Source: Dendrocalamus latiflorus | Lineage: Eukaryota; Streptophyta; Magnoliopsida; Poales; Poaceae | Assembly (NCBI GenBank): GCA_017311315.1 | Contig: CM029627.1 | Span: forward strand, 588,447 to 652,446 | DNA length: 64,000 nucleotides | Direction: 5' to 3' | Shown: one piece after another, positions 22,601-35,149 of the stretch | How the letters are laid out: every line of letters begins with the position of its first letter | How positions within the stretch are numbered: the stretch's first letter is position 1 | Position numbers and translations under genes: made by a program | The notes under the pieces: generated by a model | What the model was told of the DNA's origin: nothing | What the model saw: only the letters and a program-made list of their open reading frames with translations | Database searches by the model: none

Positions 22601-25600
22601 TAATTCATATTAGCTACAAAGTTATTGTTAATACAAATTTTCCCTACTAATTACTAATTGATTTATTTAGTACAGATTCCCCCCTACTAATTACTAATTG
22701 ATTAAGATTCACACTTTTTTGGGAGGAGTATTGAAGCAAGCAAGACCCCTTTTTTTTACCTTTTCTTTTTCTTGTTTGCATGTGTCTGTGTGTTATCTTC
22801 CTCCTATGCACATATGAGATATAGCTCTACTGTAGAGAGTCACATGCTGAAGCATATTATCCTCTTTTGTGCAGTGAAGCTCGTGCTTTAGCTTTAGAAT
22901 CAAGTTTGAAGAACTTGGGTGTTGAAAAACTGAGCAAAGACGAAGTGCAGAAAATGCCTTGGGAAATATTGGAGTCTAAAATAGGGAATTGGATTCATTT
23001 CATGCGAATTGCTGTAGGTATTTTCCTTGGATTTACTGTATGCTATAACATGCCTCTGGTGATATTTACCTCTGCTTGAAACAGGTCAAACTTCTATTTG
23101 CTGGGGAGCGTCAGCTTTGTGACCAAGTTTTTGAATGCAGCCAATCTTTGAGGGATAAGTGCTTTTCTGCAATAACTAAGAACAGTTTGGCTACTCTACT
23201 CAGCTTTGGAGAGGCAATTGCTATGAGTAAAAGATCACCAGAGAAGCTGTTTGTTCTGCTAGACATGTACGAGATAATGTGTGAACTTCAAACAGAGGCA
23301 AATTTCTGATTCATACCATAGCTACCTGCAACTTGTTTTACTGGTCAACCACCACTCTTGTTTGCATAATGATAACGACACCATATGCATACTGAACTTA
23401 CAGTTAAATTCAGTTCGTAGTTGACCCAAATTTTAGACCCGTTATGTTATGTGGGTGGTACTGTATCATGTGTGTACTGTTCATCCACGAGTAGTTTCCT
23501 TTCTTAGAGATTAGATTGATTTAGTTAGTTTAGAAGCTAATCTCCGGTTAATTTGTTTCTTTAAGTTAGAGATTATTTACTACGGGGTAAGTCAAGTAAT
23601 CCTTATAAAAAGAATGGCATTGTAGTTTCTTTAATTAAACAAAAATGAATAAACAAGTCCCTAGTCCAAGTCCAGCTATGATCGTTCGGTTGACCAGCTA
23701 TTCTAGATCTATTCCTTTTATAATCGGTGCCCTTCTTCACTTAGCGTCGTTCTAGTTCAAGTCATTGTTGTCTGACCTCTCTCTGATAGATGATTACTCC
23801 TTGTTATGTTAGTTCACAACAATTGGTATCAGAGTCAACACTATAGCTTCTGTTGCCGAGTTATCCCTAGTAGACAATCTAATGGAGCACATGACGATGA
23901 TATTGAAGATCATGCACCAGTAGATTCACTTACCCCCGTCAGAGGAGTTTGTCGCTCGATGAAACAGCTTGAGGACGAGTTGTTTCACCAGGAGGGGTGT
24001 AATGTTGCGTGGGTGGTACTGTAGCACGAGTGTACTGTTCGCCCACAATTAGTTTCCTTTCTTAGAGATTAGAGGTTTGGTTAGTTTGGAAGTTTATCTT
24101 CGGTTAGTTTGTTTTTTAAATTAGAGATTATTTCCTAGGGGCCAAGTCAAGTAATCGCTATCAAGGTTGTTAAGGCGTCGCTTAGACGATGCTTAAACAT
24201 CGCCTAAGCGGTAAGGCGATCCTAGGGTGGCAAGGCGTCGCCCCGCTTTGCGTGCGTGACTAAGGCGGTGGCTAAACAAGAGAGAGAGAAAGCAGGCTGC
24301 TGGGCGGGAAGAAGGCAGTCCAAGGCAGAAGAGGCGGACTAGGTTTACCTCGCGTCCTCGTGCCGCCTCTGCCTCTAGGGCGCCGTTGAGCCGCCGACGC
24401 CGCCGTTCACCCTCCACCTCGCCGAATTTGGCTGCCCACAACACAGTATAGGTGTGTTCTCCCCTCAGCCTCCCCCTTCACCGAGCTTCTCCCTTCGCCG
24501 CCTCTCCTACACGGCTACGCCGATCTACTCCATCCTCGTTCTACTCCTTTGTCAACGGTGGTGGAGGCGAGATCCCGAGGGGAGGCCGAGAGGGACTGGC
24601 CGTTGTGGGAAGTGGGGAGGGGAGGTGAGAGATTGGAAAGTGATCGAGTGTGATTTGTGGCTGTGGCCGAGCGTGGGAAGAGGAGGTGCGCTGGATGGGA
24701 TGGTGGGTGCTAGTGGCGGCAACTGGGAGTGAGGGAGTTAGGGTTAGGGGGTGGGCTGTGATTTTTATATGGGCTGGGTAGGATGATATGGACCGTTGAT
24801 TATTCATCCGATGGGTACAAAGTGATTGATCTGTATGTGTAAAGATAAATAAGGATTCATTGAACCATTGCTGCATTGTTGTGTGCTGTGTCATATCATG
24901 ATCATATGCAAGCTAATAAAGGACCAGTCTAACGAAACAATTTTCATGTGCTAATATGAGCTGCACTGCTACTAATGTTCATTTTATTTGCTGCCTTAGC
25001 ACCTTAAGATGTGTTTAAGGTGTTGTCTCGCCTCGCGCCTTACCACTTAAAAGGTGTGGGGGGTGGGTCGCCTCGCCTTGTCTTACCGCCTTAATAACCT
25101 TATCGCTATAAAAAGGATGTCACTGTATCTTCTTTAATTAAACAAAGATGAATAAATAAGTCCCTAGTCCCTAAGGTTCAGCTGTGGTCATTCCCTTGAC
25201 CAGTTATTCTAGATCTATTCCTCCCCTAATCAGTGCCCTTCTTAACCTAGCGCCGTTCTACTTCAAATCATCACTGTCCGGCCTGTCTCTGACGGATGAT
25301 TACCCCCCCCCCCTTATTGTGCTTGTTCATCACACCTTATACCGTGTCACAACTTGTGCTTGCCAGAAATCCTGCGGTTCCTTTCGTAAGCTTGGTCTAC
25401 TTGGGTTTTGATGACATTTTTGCTGATTAACTGTGAAAACTAAAAAGTGATGTTGTGTATGCTAAGCCAAAAACACCAATTTCTCATTGCAATTATACAA
25501 GTATGAGGGGCAGTCATGTACCCATATGTCACAGTTCAATACCATATTTTCCATCAGTCAAGTGTTGGGCCATCTGTATTTGCGCTCACCTTTGATCAAA

Positions 25601-28372
25601 AACCAATTTCCACCAAGGCCTTTGGAGTTCGGACTTGCTTGTTTCTGTTTTTTTAATAAAAAAAGTGTTTTCACTAGACAAATCTCATAGGAAATGTGGA
25701 GAGTTGTAGACTTTCAACTGAACGTAAATTTATTTTAGATATCGCGGTCATTTTTGTATGGAAAGAACTAAAAGTTTCATCTTGTTGAATTGGTTATCTA
25801 GATTGACACTATCTTTGTTGGAGAATCGTGCTCTCAAATGCGTGAATCTGCACTGAGCTTGACGAAATGCTTAGCACAAACTGCGCAGAAGACTTTCAGT
25901 GATTTTGAGGAAGCTGTTGAAAAGGATGCGACAAAGAATATTCATACTGATGGAACGGTGCATCCTTTGACAAGCTATGTGATTAACTACGTTAAGTTTT
26001 TATTCGAGTAAGTCTGTCACCTGCACTTTTAACTCTTTTTATTTTATGTAATTGAATAGGCATATGGCCTTGTTTTCTTTCTTTCTTTCTTTTTTGAATT
26101 TATCCATCAGGTTATGTTGATGTGTGTTTTGCAATCGCTGCTGTTGTATTTTGATGCTTTTGGATAGCCTTCTCATTCACCAGGAACCGGATTGTTAATT
26201 TTTATCTAACTGTTTTACTGACCAGAACAAAGAGATCACACTCATTTATAGGTGAACGGAACCAGGATATTTATTTTGTACCATTGTTGTAAAGGTCTTC
26301 TTGACATAATTTCAAATGTCTTACCTATTAAATGCCCCTTCAGAACTTGTTGTTCTGACCTGTAATTTTCCATTCATACTGGCAGTAGCTTTGCAAAAAG
26401 GAAAAAAATGACAACTGTTTTGCTAATCTTTGTGCAGCTACCAGTCAACTCTAAAACAGCTCTTCCATGAGTTCAAAAGGGAAGATGGAACAGGTTCTGA
26501 GCTGGCAGCTGTAACCATGAGTATTATGCAAGCTTTACAGAATAATTTGGATGCAAAAGCAAAGCAATACAAGGATCCTGCTTTGATGCACATATTTTTG
26601 ATGAATAACATTCATTATATTGTCAAATCTGTCCGCAGGTATGTTTTTGTGAAATATGGTAGCAAACAAAGTTACAATAAGTGAGTGGGTACAATCTAAT
26701 GCTCTGTTTTCTTTATTCCAGATCAGAAGCCAAGGATTTATTGGGTGATGACTGGATTCAAAGGCATCGAAGGATTGTACAGCAAAATGCGAATCATTAT
26801 AGAAGGGTTGCTTGGTCAAAGGTTCACTTGCTAGAAATCTTTGATTAAAACTCACTGCGTTTATTTCTCTTGCATTTGATACCTTGTTGAAGCTTATTCA
26901 AACTCATAAATAAATGTTCTCACTATGAATACCGGTCCGAACACATTCAAACATACAGTATCCGTGTTGCTACTAACTCCAGAATAGATATTAGGCTTCT
27001 AGAGACACTGATGGCCTTAAACTTACTAGTCTTGATGCAATTTGTATCATGGGATTGACCTAGTTATTGCAACAAGCCAACAAGTCGTTCTGCTGTTCCC
27101 TAATTTTTGTTGCTGATAGATAGGATTCTTAAGTGATCTAGGATTGATCAGGAAGAAGGCTTTGGGCATATCACTAATTTCTCAACATTGGTTGGGTCAC
27201 CGCTTGATCTTTTTGGATGTGCAATATGATATAGTATTATTTAGAAAAATTAAAGCAATAGTATTTATTGGCATCACCTTATTTTAATTCACTCCAATGT
27301 TGCAGGTGTTGCAATGCCTCTCTGGTCAAGGTTTAACTTCATCGGGAGGTAGTGGTCAAGTAGGAAGTGACGGAGGCAATAGTAGCGGAGCTTCAAGAAC
27401 AGCTGTCAAAGAGAGGTTGGTTAGATACACTGGCTATTTCAGCTCGCCTTTTATGACGACGTTCTACTACGGAATTTCTGAATCATTGTTTTTTTTCCCT
27501 GTGATGCTATCAGATTCAGGTCTTTCAATACGTTATTCGAAGAGATTTATCAAAAGCAGTGTGGCTGGTCTGTTCCAGATACTGAGTTGTGTGAGTCATT
27601 AAGACTTGCGGTTGCTGAAATTCTGTTGCCTGCATACAGATCTTTCCTAAAGCGTTTTGGGTATGTCTCCTTGACATCTTATTACTTGTAAACATTGAAA
27701 TTTAGTGTATGAACATTAACCATAAGTAACAATCATTTTTCAAAGTTTCCTGTTTTTCATTGTTATGTTTTCAACCCTGGTGGCGGCATCTTAAATGTAG
27801 ATTGGTGTATTTCTTGTTCTTTTTCCAAAGTTCGTTTAAGTTTGTTCAGTATCAGTAATAAAAAACATGAAGACATGATTGACCTACCAGTTTGTGAATT
27901 CTAGAGTTATTTATCAGCATAACACTATAAACTGTCAATTGCATTGTTTAGGGTTTTGAGATGATGGAAAGGTGGTGAAATATCTAGGATGATAATGGGT
28001 GGAAACAGAAGAATGAAGTGAAATAGAGGAAAAATTAGTTAAATTGAGTATGAATTAACTGCACTTCTCTTTTTTCTCTGTTGGTAACGCTATTAATAAA
28101 CCTGAATTACGCTGAACTGACAGAATTTGCCAGCTTGTTTAATCTCGTGAAGTATCCTTGATTTCTTTTGGTGTCATTCTTCTACAAATATGGATGTCCC
28201 TTCAAGGTTATGGCTCTCAGTTCATGTCGATGGTGCTTATAAAATTACCTTGTCAATCTGTAGGCCTCTCATCGAGAACAGCAAAGCACAAGGAAAATAC
28301 GTCAAGCACACGCCTGAACAGCTTGAGCTACTTCTTGGTAATTTGTTTGAAGGGAAACAAGAGCGTGCTTGA
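19618..28372 (+). CDS. EXO70A1: Exocyst complex subunit EXO70A1
   Basis: Twelve exons: 19618-19758, 19851-19946, 21173-21378, 21464-21709, 22875-23013, 23085-23297, 25802-26007, 26438-26638, 26722-26821, 27306-27415, 27514-27660, 28264-28372. They join in frame to 637 aa, the usual length of plant EXO70A1. The protein belongs to the octameric exocyst that tethers secretory vesicles at the plasma membrane. The N-terminus (MENLAQRAALLRESLQKSQS) begins a helical rod. The Exo70 domain covers roughly residues 260-620, with motifs KIGNWIHFMRIAVKLLFAGE, SLRDKCFSAIT, LMNNIHYIVKSVRRSEAKDL, IYQKQCGWSVPDTEL and the C-terminal YVKHTPEQLELLLGNLFEG. Intron 6 has a GC donor (GAG|GCAAAT) and is 2.5 kb because of inserted elements. 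All other introns are GT-AG. The gene looks intact. Confidence 0.95.
21039..21107 (+). repeat. 33-bp tandem duplication in EXO70A1 intron 2
   Basis: The unit 'aggtccttg(c/a)gcaagtctc' plus 'aagaaaaactag' occurs twice head to tail, about 65 bp before exon 3. It overlaps the likely branch-point region. Confidence 0.85.
23440..25339 (+). mobile_element. Small non-autonomous LTR retrotransposon in EXO70A1 intron 6
   Basis: The first LTR is 23445-23821 (TGTTATGTGG...CACAACA, 377 bp) and is followed at once by the primer site TGGTATCAGAG (23824-). A short interior of about 180 bp contains a purine-rich 'aggaggggtg' tract. The second LTR runs from 24003 to 25334 and is split by a 940-bp hAT element. 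The flanks CGTTA and CCTTA match at 4 of 5 bases. The interior encodes only a few dozen codons, so the element lacks gag and pol (TRIM-like). Confidence 0.83.
24154..25109. mobile_element. 940-bp hAT-like element in the second LTR
   Basis: The element spans 24162-25101. Its ends CAAGGTTGTTAAGGCG and CGCCTTAATAACCTT are inverted repeats, flanked by exact 8-bp duplications ATCGCTAT (24154-24161, 25102-25109). Subterminal sequence is full of 'aaggcg/cgcctt' motifs. The GC-rich interior has no recognised protein. Comparison with the intact first LTR confirms the insertion point. Confidence 0.88.
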
Positions 28373-29339
28373 TAGGGCATGTGTCACTGCGTGACATACC
28401 TCCAACATGATGTGATGGTGTTTTCCATAAATTGGAGCCCGGGTTAGCATTGCGTTGTTGATGCTACTCAAAACTGCTGTCGTGTGCATTGATCCTTGTT
28501 TCGGTGCAGGATTTGTATAGAATGTATGGTGGTAGTATCAGTTATGTTTTTGTTGATCTGGTAGGTACTAGTCTTGTTTCGATATGTGCAAGTGTAAAGA
28601 TCCAACGTTCATGTATTTACCGGTGCCTCCCCTTTTCCAGTTCTGAATAGTGGGATAACTTAGTACGTCATGTTTGCCCACAGTGATCCGTGGGTATGTT
28701 TGCGCCCCAATCCCACAGGCGCTTCTGTTAAATTTGTGATGAATTCTTTGCTTGCTGGTATATTGTTATAGTGCCCTTCTGTGTTTGTGGCCACAGATAC
28801 AACATGCAAGCTGGTATACTGGTATATTTTTCTTTTTAAAAAGTTATAACTCTGATCCCAGTGGTTAACTACCTGATCAAATTTAGAGAGCTTTAGTATG
28901 CCTGTTGCTTTTTGCTAATGATTTTTGACTAAAAATAAATAGTAACAGCTGAAAGAAGTATCTTTTAGAAGAAGGTGAACGGTGAAAAGAGTAAGAAAGA
29001 GATGCGTGCGTGAGATGGGAACAAGAGGAGTAGGGTGCGTGATACGCCGGTCATCTCCTGCTTTATCTTTTGAGCAAGAGGAGTGAATAAACTGTTTTAA
29101 GAAGTTAATTGTTTGTATTAATTTTTGATTTTTTAAAATAAAAGCCGGTACAAATAGAGCCTTAAATTCGCACGGAGACATGCATGCTACCGCGCAAAGT
29201 GGTGAAATCTTTCTCCAAGCTTGGAGGCTCGAACCAACCCATGAAGATTTCTTTTTAAAATGTTTTTTTTAAAAAAAATATAAAGCTGATCCCAGACTCC
29301 CAATGATTGACTACATGATCTACTTTAGATTCGTCTCGA
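28373..29339. other. 3' flank of EXO70A1
   Basis: Probable 3' UTR to about 28700, then unassigned AT-rich sequence. No gene. Confidence 0.4.
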
Positions 29340-29448
29340 GACAAATGACATGTGTACATGACCCCATCAAATAAGTGGTAAGCTGGGCAACAGACAAATG
29401 ACATGAGTACATGCCCCCCATCAAATAAGTGGTAGCTGGGGTAAGAGG
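29340..29448. repeat. Tandem duplication of about 54 bp
   Basis: 'acaaatgacatg(t/a)gtacatg' followed by 'ccccatcaaataagtggta' occurs twice in direct order, with small differences. Confidence 0.85.
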
Positions 29449-31990
29449 TATTAGTATGTGTAGGATTATATGGCGTGATTAGACGGGTGAATGATTATAT
29501 TTGTTTTTTAAAATCTTTAAGTAATCGATGAAGGTTTCGACAGCTCGATCAACTACTTGACATTCAATCGCTCGTCAAATCGCTCAGCTCTAATTTTCGG
29601 TCTGATTGAATGTACTTGAAAATATCAATCTAGAAGTAGAGCCTCTCGATTACCCTTGCACGTAGTCGAACGCTACCGCTGCGACAACAATCCCCAGAAA
29701 TCTTCAATACATCACAAACCAAATTGATTCAAGATGCTCTTTATTGCTAGATCTCTGTGGATTTACAAAGCGCCCTCGCAAGCACCCCTAAAAATACTAG
29801 CATAAAAAGCTTTCTCAAGAACAACGGCTAAACCTCTTAGCCTCTACCTGTTTTTATATGTTAGAGTCCTAAACCGTGTTTGACTCAAACACGAACACGA
29901 AATCCTATCTCTTCCTCAAATCAAGGAATCTGAAACCCTTTCAAACACAGGTTTTATTCAAACTCTTAATCTTCTTAGTTATGGACTCCATCCACAACTC
30001 CTAACATAACATGTGACGAAGCCTCCAAGATCACAACTCCCGTATATTTATCACACCTCATCAACTTCCGTGTCAAAGCCTCCAGGACAGCACCGCCCTA
30101 GCTTCTCCACGTATCACTTCCTTTGATCTCCACATGCTCCAGCGTTAGCCCAACCACCTCGCATGACACTCTCAACCATTTGGATCTCATATCTCTCCAT
30201 CCTAGTCCCGGTCCTTCTCGTCACTGACCATGATCATCTCCACGCTCACCTGTACATGCAAAGACCAAAGAAACGTTTTTCCAACACAAGTTCTTCCAAA
30301 ATTGACCATCATCAGCACACACACACGAATAACCACAATCTCAACCAACCAACAAACCCAACTAGGTCATACACGACCACAAATCTCACCGCTATCTAGA
30401 ATTTAACCTTAGATCACTCAATAAAACCGCTAGCTTAATAAGTACTCGAAAACAACAAGTACTCGAGAATTATCATTACTTCGCTCAAAACACTCAGGCA
30501 TAACAAGCATCGCTACAGACCAGAACCATCAAGTACCGACTACCAAGTACCGAGTGCTATGATTACGATAATCAATCACTGCATCATCGATAACTAAGTT
30601 CCGAGCATCACTGATAACCGCTACCGAGTACCGAGTCCTTCTGACCACGAGTACTATTCCTCCAAACATTGTTCACCGATCACCACCAGGCAGTCCTACT
30701 GTTGGCCTAACACAAGTATCTGAAGTATCGAAGATAGCAAGAGTTAAATCTCTCATACTGACTATGAAGTTTACGAGTATAAACCGTGAAACCTACGACA
30801 ACCTATCACAAAGTCTTCAACTTCTGACTGCAAAGTCTACGACTACCGATTACAAAGTCTAAGACTACTGGTGAGTAAAGTCTATGAATACCGACCAGAA
30901 AAATCTATGACTATCGAGTATGACCAGTAAAGTTCACGACTATCGAGTATTGATCAGTAATATCCATGACTATCGAGTACGACCAGGTACTGTAGCTACG
31001 ACCATGAAAAAGTACTGTAACATATGACTTTACAACCTACGACCAGTTCACTGTAGCTAAGACCAATTCACTATACTTATGATAGATTAAATGTTGCCTA
31101 CGACCGGTTCACTGTTTGATGTCGAAATCTATGATTACTTGTCATGGTCGTAGCCGGACATGGTCAAAGTCAGTTGAGGTTAAAGTCGGATGTGGTCGAA
31201 GTCGAACGTGGTCGAAGTCTGATGTGGTCGAAGTCGAACGTAGTCAAAATCAGACATGGTCAAAGTTGAACGTGATCAAAATCTGCAGTGGTTGCCTTAC
31301 CGTGGTCGAAGCTAATCATAATCGAAAAGCCAACCTGAAAACTCAAGCACAGAAGCGCATCAACCCGAACATTCACGAATGCAAATTTCAATAAAATCAA
31401 ATGATAATTATTCATCATCAACTAATCCATGACCACCACATGGTCTAACAGCATGTAGTCTAGTCTGCAATAAAAGATTCTCCAGAGTTAGATTTAACTT
31501 ATATCAAAACAAAAGGAAAGTATCAGAATAGTAAGAATAACGCTTTTAGGTATGCAAGGAACACTTGCACATGGACTGTATTGCCAACATAGTGTCCACA
31601 CATGGCCGTGGATGGGTAGCAAGGAGGGTAAGTATTGGTTATAGCTGAAGAATATGGCGCATCTGTTGGCAATGATCGCAAGTACTTGTCTTACTACAAC
31701 TCATTCAGTGCAAAGTATAGCAGAAAATGTTTGGCTTTGTATATTATCCGCTGCCCATTTTTAGTTGATATGGACCATCGATGATATAAATGGTTACCAT
31801 ATCTTTATTAAGGATGTACTATAGCTGGAGTACGAGTATAATTGTCACTACTGGTCCACACAACAAGTATTGGACTCAATGTTGACAGGATGAATTGAGC
31901 TTCTGAATATTTTATTTTTGCATAGCTCGAATGTGAGTTCATTCTTGACGAGGATATGGAAGTGGTTAGGTTAATTCAGTGGATGACTAT
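29449..31990. repeat. Unassigned region rich in degenerate short repeats
   Basis: About 30550-31110 repeats 'taccgagta', 'gactatcgagta' and 'cgaccag' with irregular spacing near 30 bp. About 31140-31320 repeats a 15-18 bp unit like 'gatgtggtcgaagtcgaac' around ten times with changes. 29450-30400 is C- and A-rich with no gene. The whole may be part of an LTR element. Similar 'cagtcggtactcgg' words recur at 46500-46720. The plus frame at 31116-31394 only translates the repeat. Confidence 0.5.
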
Positions 31991-34193
31991 TGTAGAATTT
32001 GAAATAATTGTATGTTGTCCCACAGGACCCCACACCCTTTATTAATAGCACCCAGAATTACAATCCGATTGGCATACGGCACAACATGCACATAACTCAG
32101 ACTCTTATCTAACTCTTCAACCCTCCCCCGTAAGATGGGTATGAGATAACAATCATGACCATTTTGTTACATATAGAAATGCCCTCACTAGAATCTAACA
32201 TTTTACCAAACATACAATTGACATCATAGCAAATACCATCACCAAGACCAATAGATGCTACCAATATCGTTATGAATTCTACCAGTGTTACCAAATCCAT
32301 CACCGCCATCTACCTGTTGTCCCCACCTCAACCTCCTCCTCCTCTACCACACGCACTTAGCCTCCGCCACCTCTGCCCACAAACTCCCAGCCTCAGCCTC
32401 TACCATCTCTACCTCTACCATAGCCCATTATGCTTGAGTCCAGTCCCAATCTTCTTCCTAGCTCTCTTCTCCCTTTCACCACTTCTCAGGCTATGTGGTC
32501 TTCTCCTCTGTCATGGCTGCATTGGTCCTATGGCCACCTCTTCCTCTACCTCCACCTTGACCTCCTTCAGCAAACCTATTATTCCCACCACCATCACTAG
32601 GGCAAGATGCCTCATACTTGTAACACTCGGTTCTTCTTGCAAAGTTCAAGTTGCCGCATCTTACATCATGGCAAATCCAATCACCTTGGCGACCTCCAGT
32701 TCGTGAGAGAGGACACGCCCAACTCAGGTATCCTATTTGCTTACAGACTCCCTATCATTAGCTACAACATACGCTAACCTTATAAGGTTGCTACCCACCA
32801 TCACTCTCTGTCAAGTTTTCTCGACACCATGGCTAAAATAGCCTCCTCCATAGTTGGCAATGCCACCTGATGACATATTGCAGCCCTCCAACTCTAACTC
32901 AGAGTTCAAACCTTTCAAGAAGTGAGTAACTTTCCTATGTTGCAGCCACGCCCTACCAAACTTAATACACTAGCACACGTCATCTGCAGTGGATCATAGT
33001 GATCCAAATCTGCCCACAACTACTGCAGCTCACTAGCATATTCTTGAATAGACTTCTCCTTCTGTTTCAGAGCATCTACCTTGCCCTGAACCTTCGCCAT
33101 CGTCATCATATTGCCAGCCCCAGAGTACATGTTCCCAACGTCTTTCATATCACCGATGCACTTGGAATCGCCTCCACCATCCTAGCAATGGACGGGGACA
33201 TCGAAGTCAACAACCATGGCACCACCACAGAGTTGGTATTCCACACCCTCTAATCCATACTTCCCCTGTCCACAGGCTCGACGTAGGTCTCCTGCAAATA
33301 TTTCTCCATCTCCTTCGTATTTAGAATTAGCTGATCCCTTCTAGACCAACTTAGATAATTCTTACTCCCTTCTAGCTTCACATCATTCACACCAGCTCCA
33401 ACTTCAATTCTGATGATCTTGTTCCAGCGCTAGAACCTCTTAGACCCATCGCCACAAGGTCCTGCTATATTCCTCTCATCTCACCTTTTGTAACCAAAGA
33501 GGATTCTCCACTTCTACCATTATGTTCACAATACTCTTCTCCGCAGCTTTTCGCATAGCTTCATCTTTAACCTTCCTCGCAGCTTCGATCCCCTTAGGGC
33601 TTATCTTATATTTGAACAACTGGAACAATGCCAATCACGAACCTATGTCGCGTGTATCTTCCACGATCACAACAACCTCACGTTAAGAGTTCAAGCAACC
33701 TGTCTATACATCACCAGCAGACGACAACCGGCAGATGGCATAAAAATAAACAACAAAACAAATTTTTTTCTCTTTTTCTTTTCTTCTCCACCTCACCTCT
33801 CTTGGCTTTCTCTCTCTTCTTCCACTCCCTTCTCTTTTTTTCTTTTCTTTTCCTGCCGCCACACACCTCTTGGCCTTCTCTCCCTTCTTTGATCTAGCGG
33901 AGGCGACCTACGTGGTGGCGTGTCCCGGCCTTCCTGCATGGCTGCTCAACGGCGGCCCCGTGAGGGGCGACAGTAGTGGCAGCCTGGATCGGGACGGTGA
34001 CGACGGCGGATTGGATCTAGGGTGAGTTTTCAGGATTAGGACTTGGCTTTGATACCATGTAGAATTTTGAATAATTGCGTGTTGTCCCACAGGACCCTAC
34101 ACCGTTTATTTATAGTGCCAAGGATTACAATTCAACTCTAACACGACTCATCACACAACACGACACGCACACAACTCGGACCTCAACAATTAT
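31986..34193 (-). mobile_element. Gag-only short-LTR retrotransposon (TR-GAG-like) with captured zinc finger
   Basis: On the minus strand the 5' LTR is 34188-34058 and the 3' LTR about 32120-31991, each about 130 bp, beginning TG and ending ATTCTACA. The primer site TGGTATCAAAGCC follows the 5' LTR directly at 34057. The polypurine tract ACGGGGGAGGG precedes the 3' LTR at about 32131-32121. Flanks ATTAT and ACTAT match at 4 of 5. The interior (about 33440-32880) carries a decayed copia-type gag: NYLSWSRRDQLIL, YVEPVDRGSMD, TSMSPSIARMVEAIPSAS, LWADLDHYDPL, LKGLNSELE, and then a zinc-knuckle-like CKQIGYLSWACP. No protease, integrase or reverse transcriptase was seen. In-frame stops show it is not functional now. 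Confidence 0.85.
32530..32697 (-). pseudogene. RanBP2-type zinc finger with RGG-like tail inside the retroelement
   Basis: On the minus strand, directly after the gag knuckle and in the same frame, comes GDWICHDVRCGNLNFARRTE followed by CYKYEASCPS. It matches the RanBP2 zinc-finger pattern W-x-C-x4-C-x3-N-x6-C-x2-C, except that the last Cys is Tyr. A Gly/Arg-rich tail (GGQGGGRGRGG) follows, then a stop. The combination is typical of plant TAF15/TAF15b-like RNA-binding proteins, so a captured host gene piece is inferred. Confidence 0.75.
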
Positions 34194-34953
34194 AACACCA
34201 GAACGAACCATCAGTTTTCAAACTTTTTCTTCCACTTCGGTTGCGCCTTTTCTGCTTTAATTTCCAGTGTGCGTGCTTTCATTTTGTTTTTAATGAAATG
34301 TTTGCCGAACTATTTAGTTTAAAGTAGTTTTTTTAAGCTTTAGCACAAACTAGGTGAACTAGGTTGCCTGGGACCAATGCAGAAGAATCATAATTTGCCA
34401 TCTTTATTGTAGTATATACCATGGCCCTATCTGCTCTCTTTATTCTTGTTCTTTCGTATCCATCCTTTTGGTTATCCTTTCGGTTAGGATCATTCTGTCA
34501 ATACATTGAGATGTACGGTCCCCACTTTTGAAGCGATAGTTTCATCTCTGTTCCTGGATAAACGATCCTGCTTTTCATAAACTTTTTGTGAAGATCTTGG
34601 GGCTTAATGTACAAAAAAATAATCCCAAAATTCTACTTTGCTGCCTTTATGATGACATTGTGGATGTGAATCCATATGTAGACTCAAAAAGATGACAACA
34701 CCTTTGTGGCTGCCATACTTTCTGGTGTTTTTCCTTTCAAAGGCTTGGTATATATACTTGGTTTGAGTTCCCTTTTAACTTTTTTTTGAATTTTTCCGCT
34801 TCACTATACCTAAAGATGATCTTTACTATTTATTGGGGTACGAGTTTTCTTTTTGATCATTGGATTCTGTTTCAGTTTCTTAATTTATTCTTCACATGCT
34901 GCATAGGTTGATGTTTTGCCATGCTTCGGCCAGTTTAAGATGCCATGTTATTA
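34194..34953. other. Unassigned intergenic
   Basis: AT-rich, no gene or repeat recognised. Confidence 0.4.
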
Positions 34954-35149
34954 GGCCAGTCTCAGTGGAGGTTTCATATCCCAGTTTTCAACACACCTAT
35001 ATTTTGGAAACAGTACAGAAGAGTTTCATCCCCATGAAACTCTCTCTACTCCCATGAAACTTTTATCATCTCTCTCTCTTCATCAATACAGTGCCATGTC
35101 AGCGTATTTAATGCCCATGAAACTCCATGAAACCCCCACTGAGACTGGC
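34951..35149. mobile_element. Tourist-like MITE
   Basis: The element is 34954-35149. Its ends GGCCAGTCTCAGTGGAGGTT and CCCCCACTGAGACTGGC are inverted repeats. TTA precedes it. Its right end abuts or overlaps the next MITE. Confidence 0.78.

Noticed and set aside
31140..31320. CRISPR-like repeat array
   Set aside because: The units are degenerate, contiguous without spacers and lie in a plant nuclear genome.
32272..32706. 144-codon plus frame
   Set aside because: It is antisense to the retroelement's zinc-finger/RGG region; the Pro/Ser/Leu string is the complement of Gly/Arg codons.
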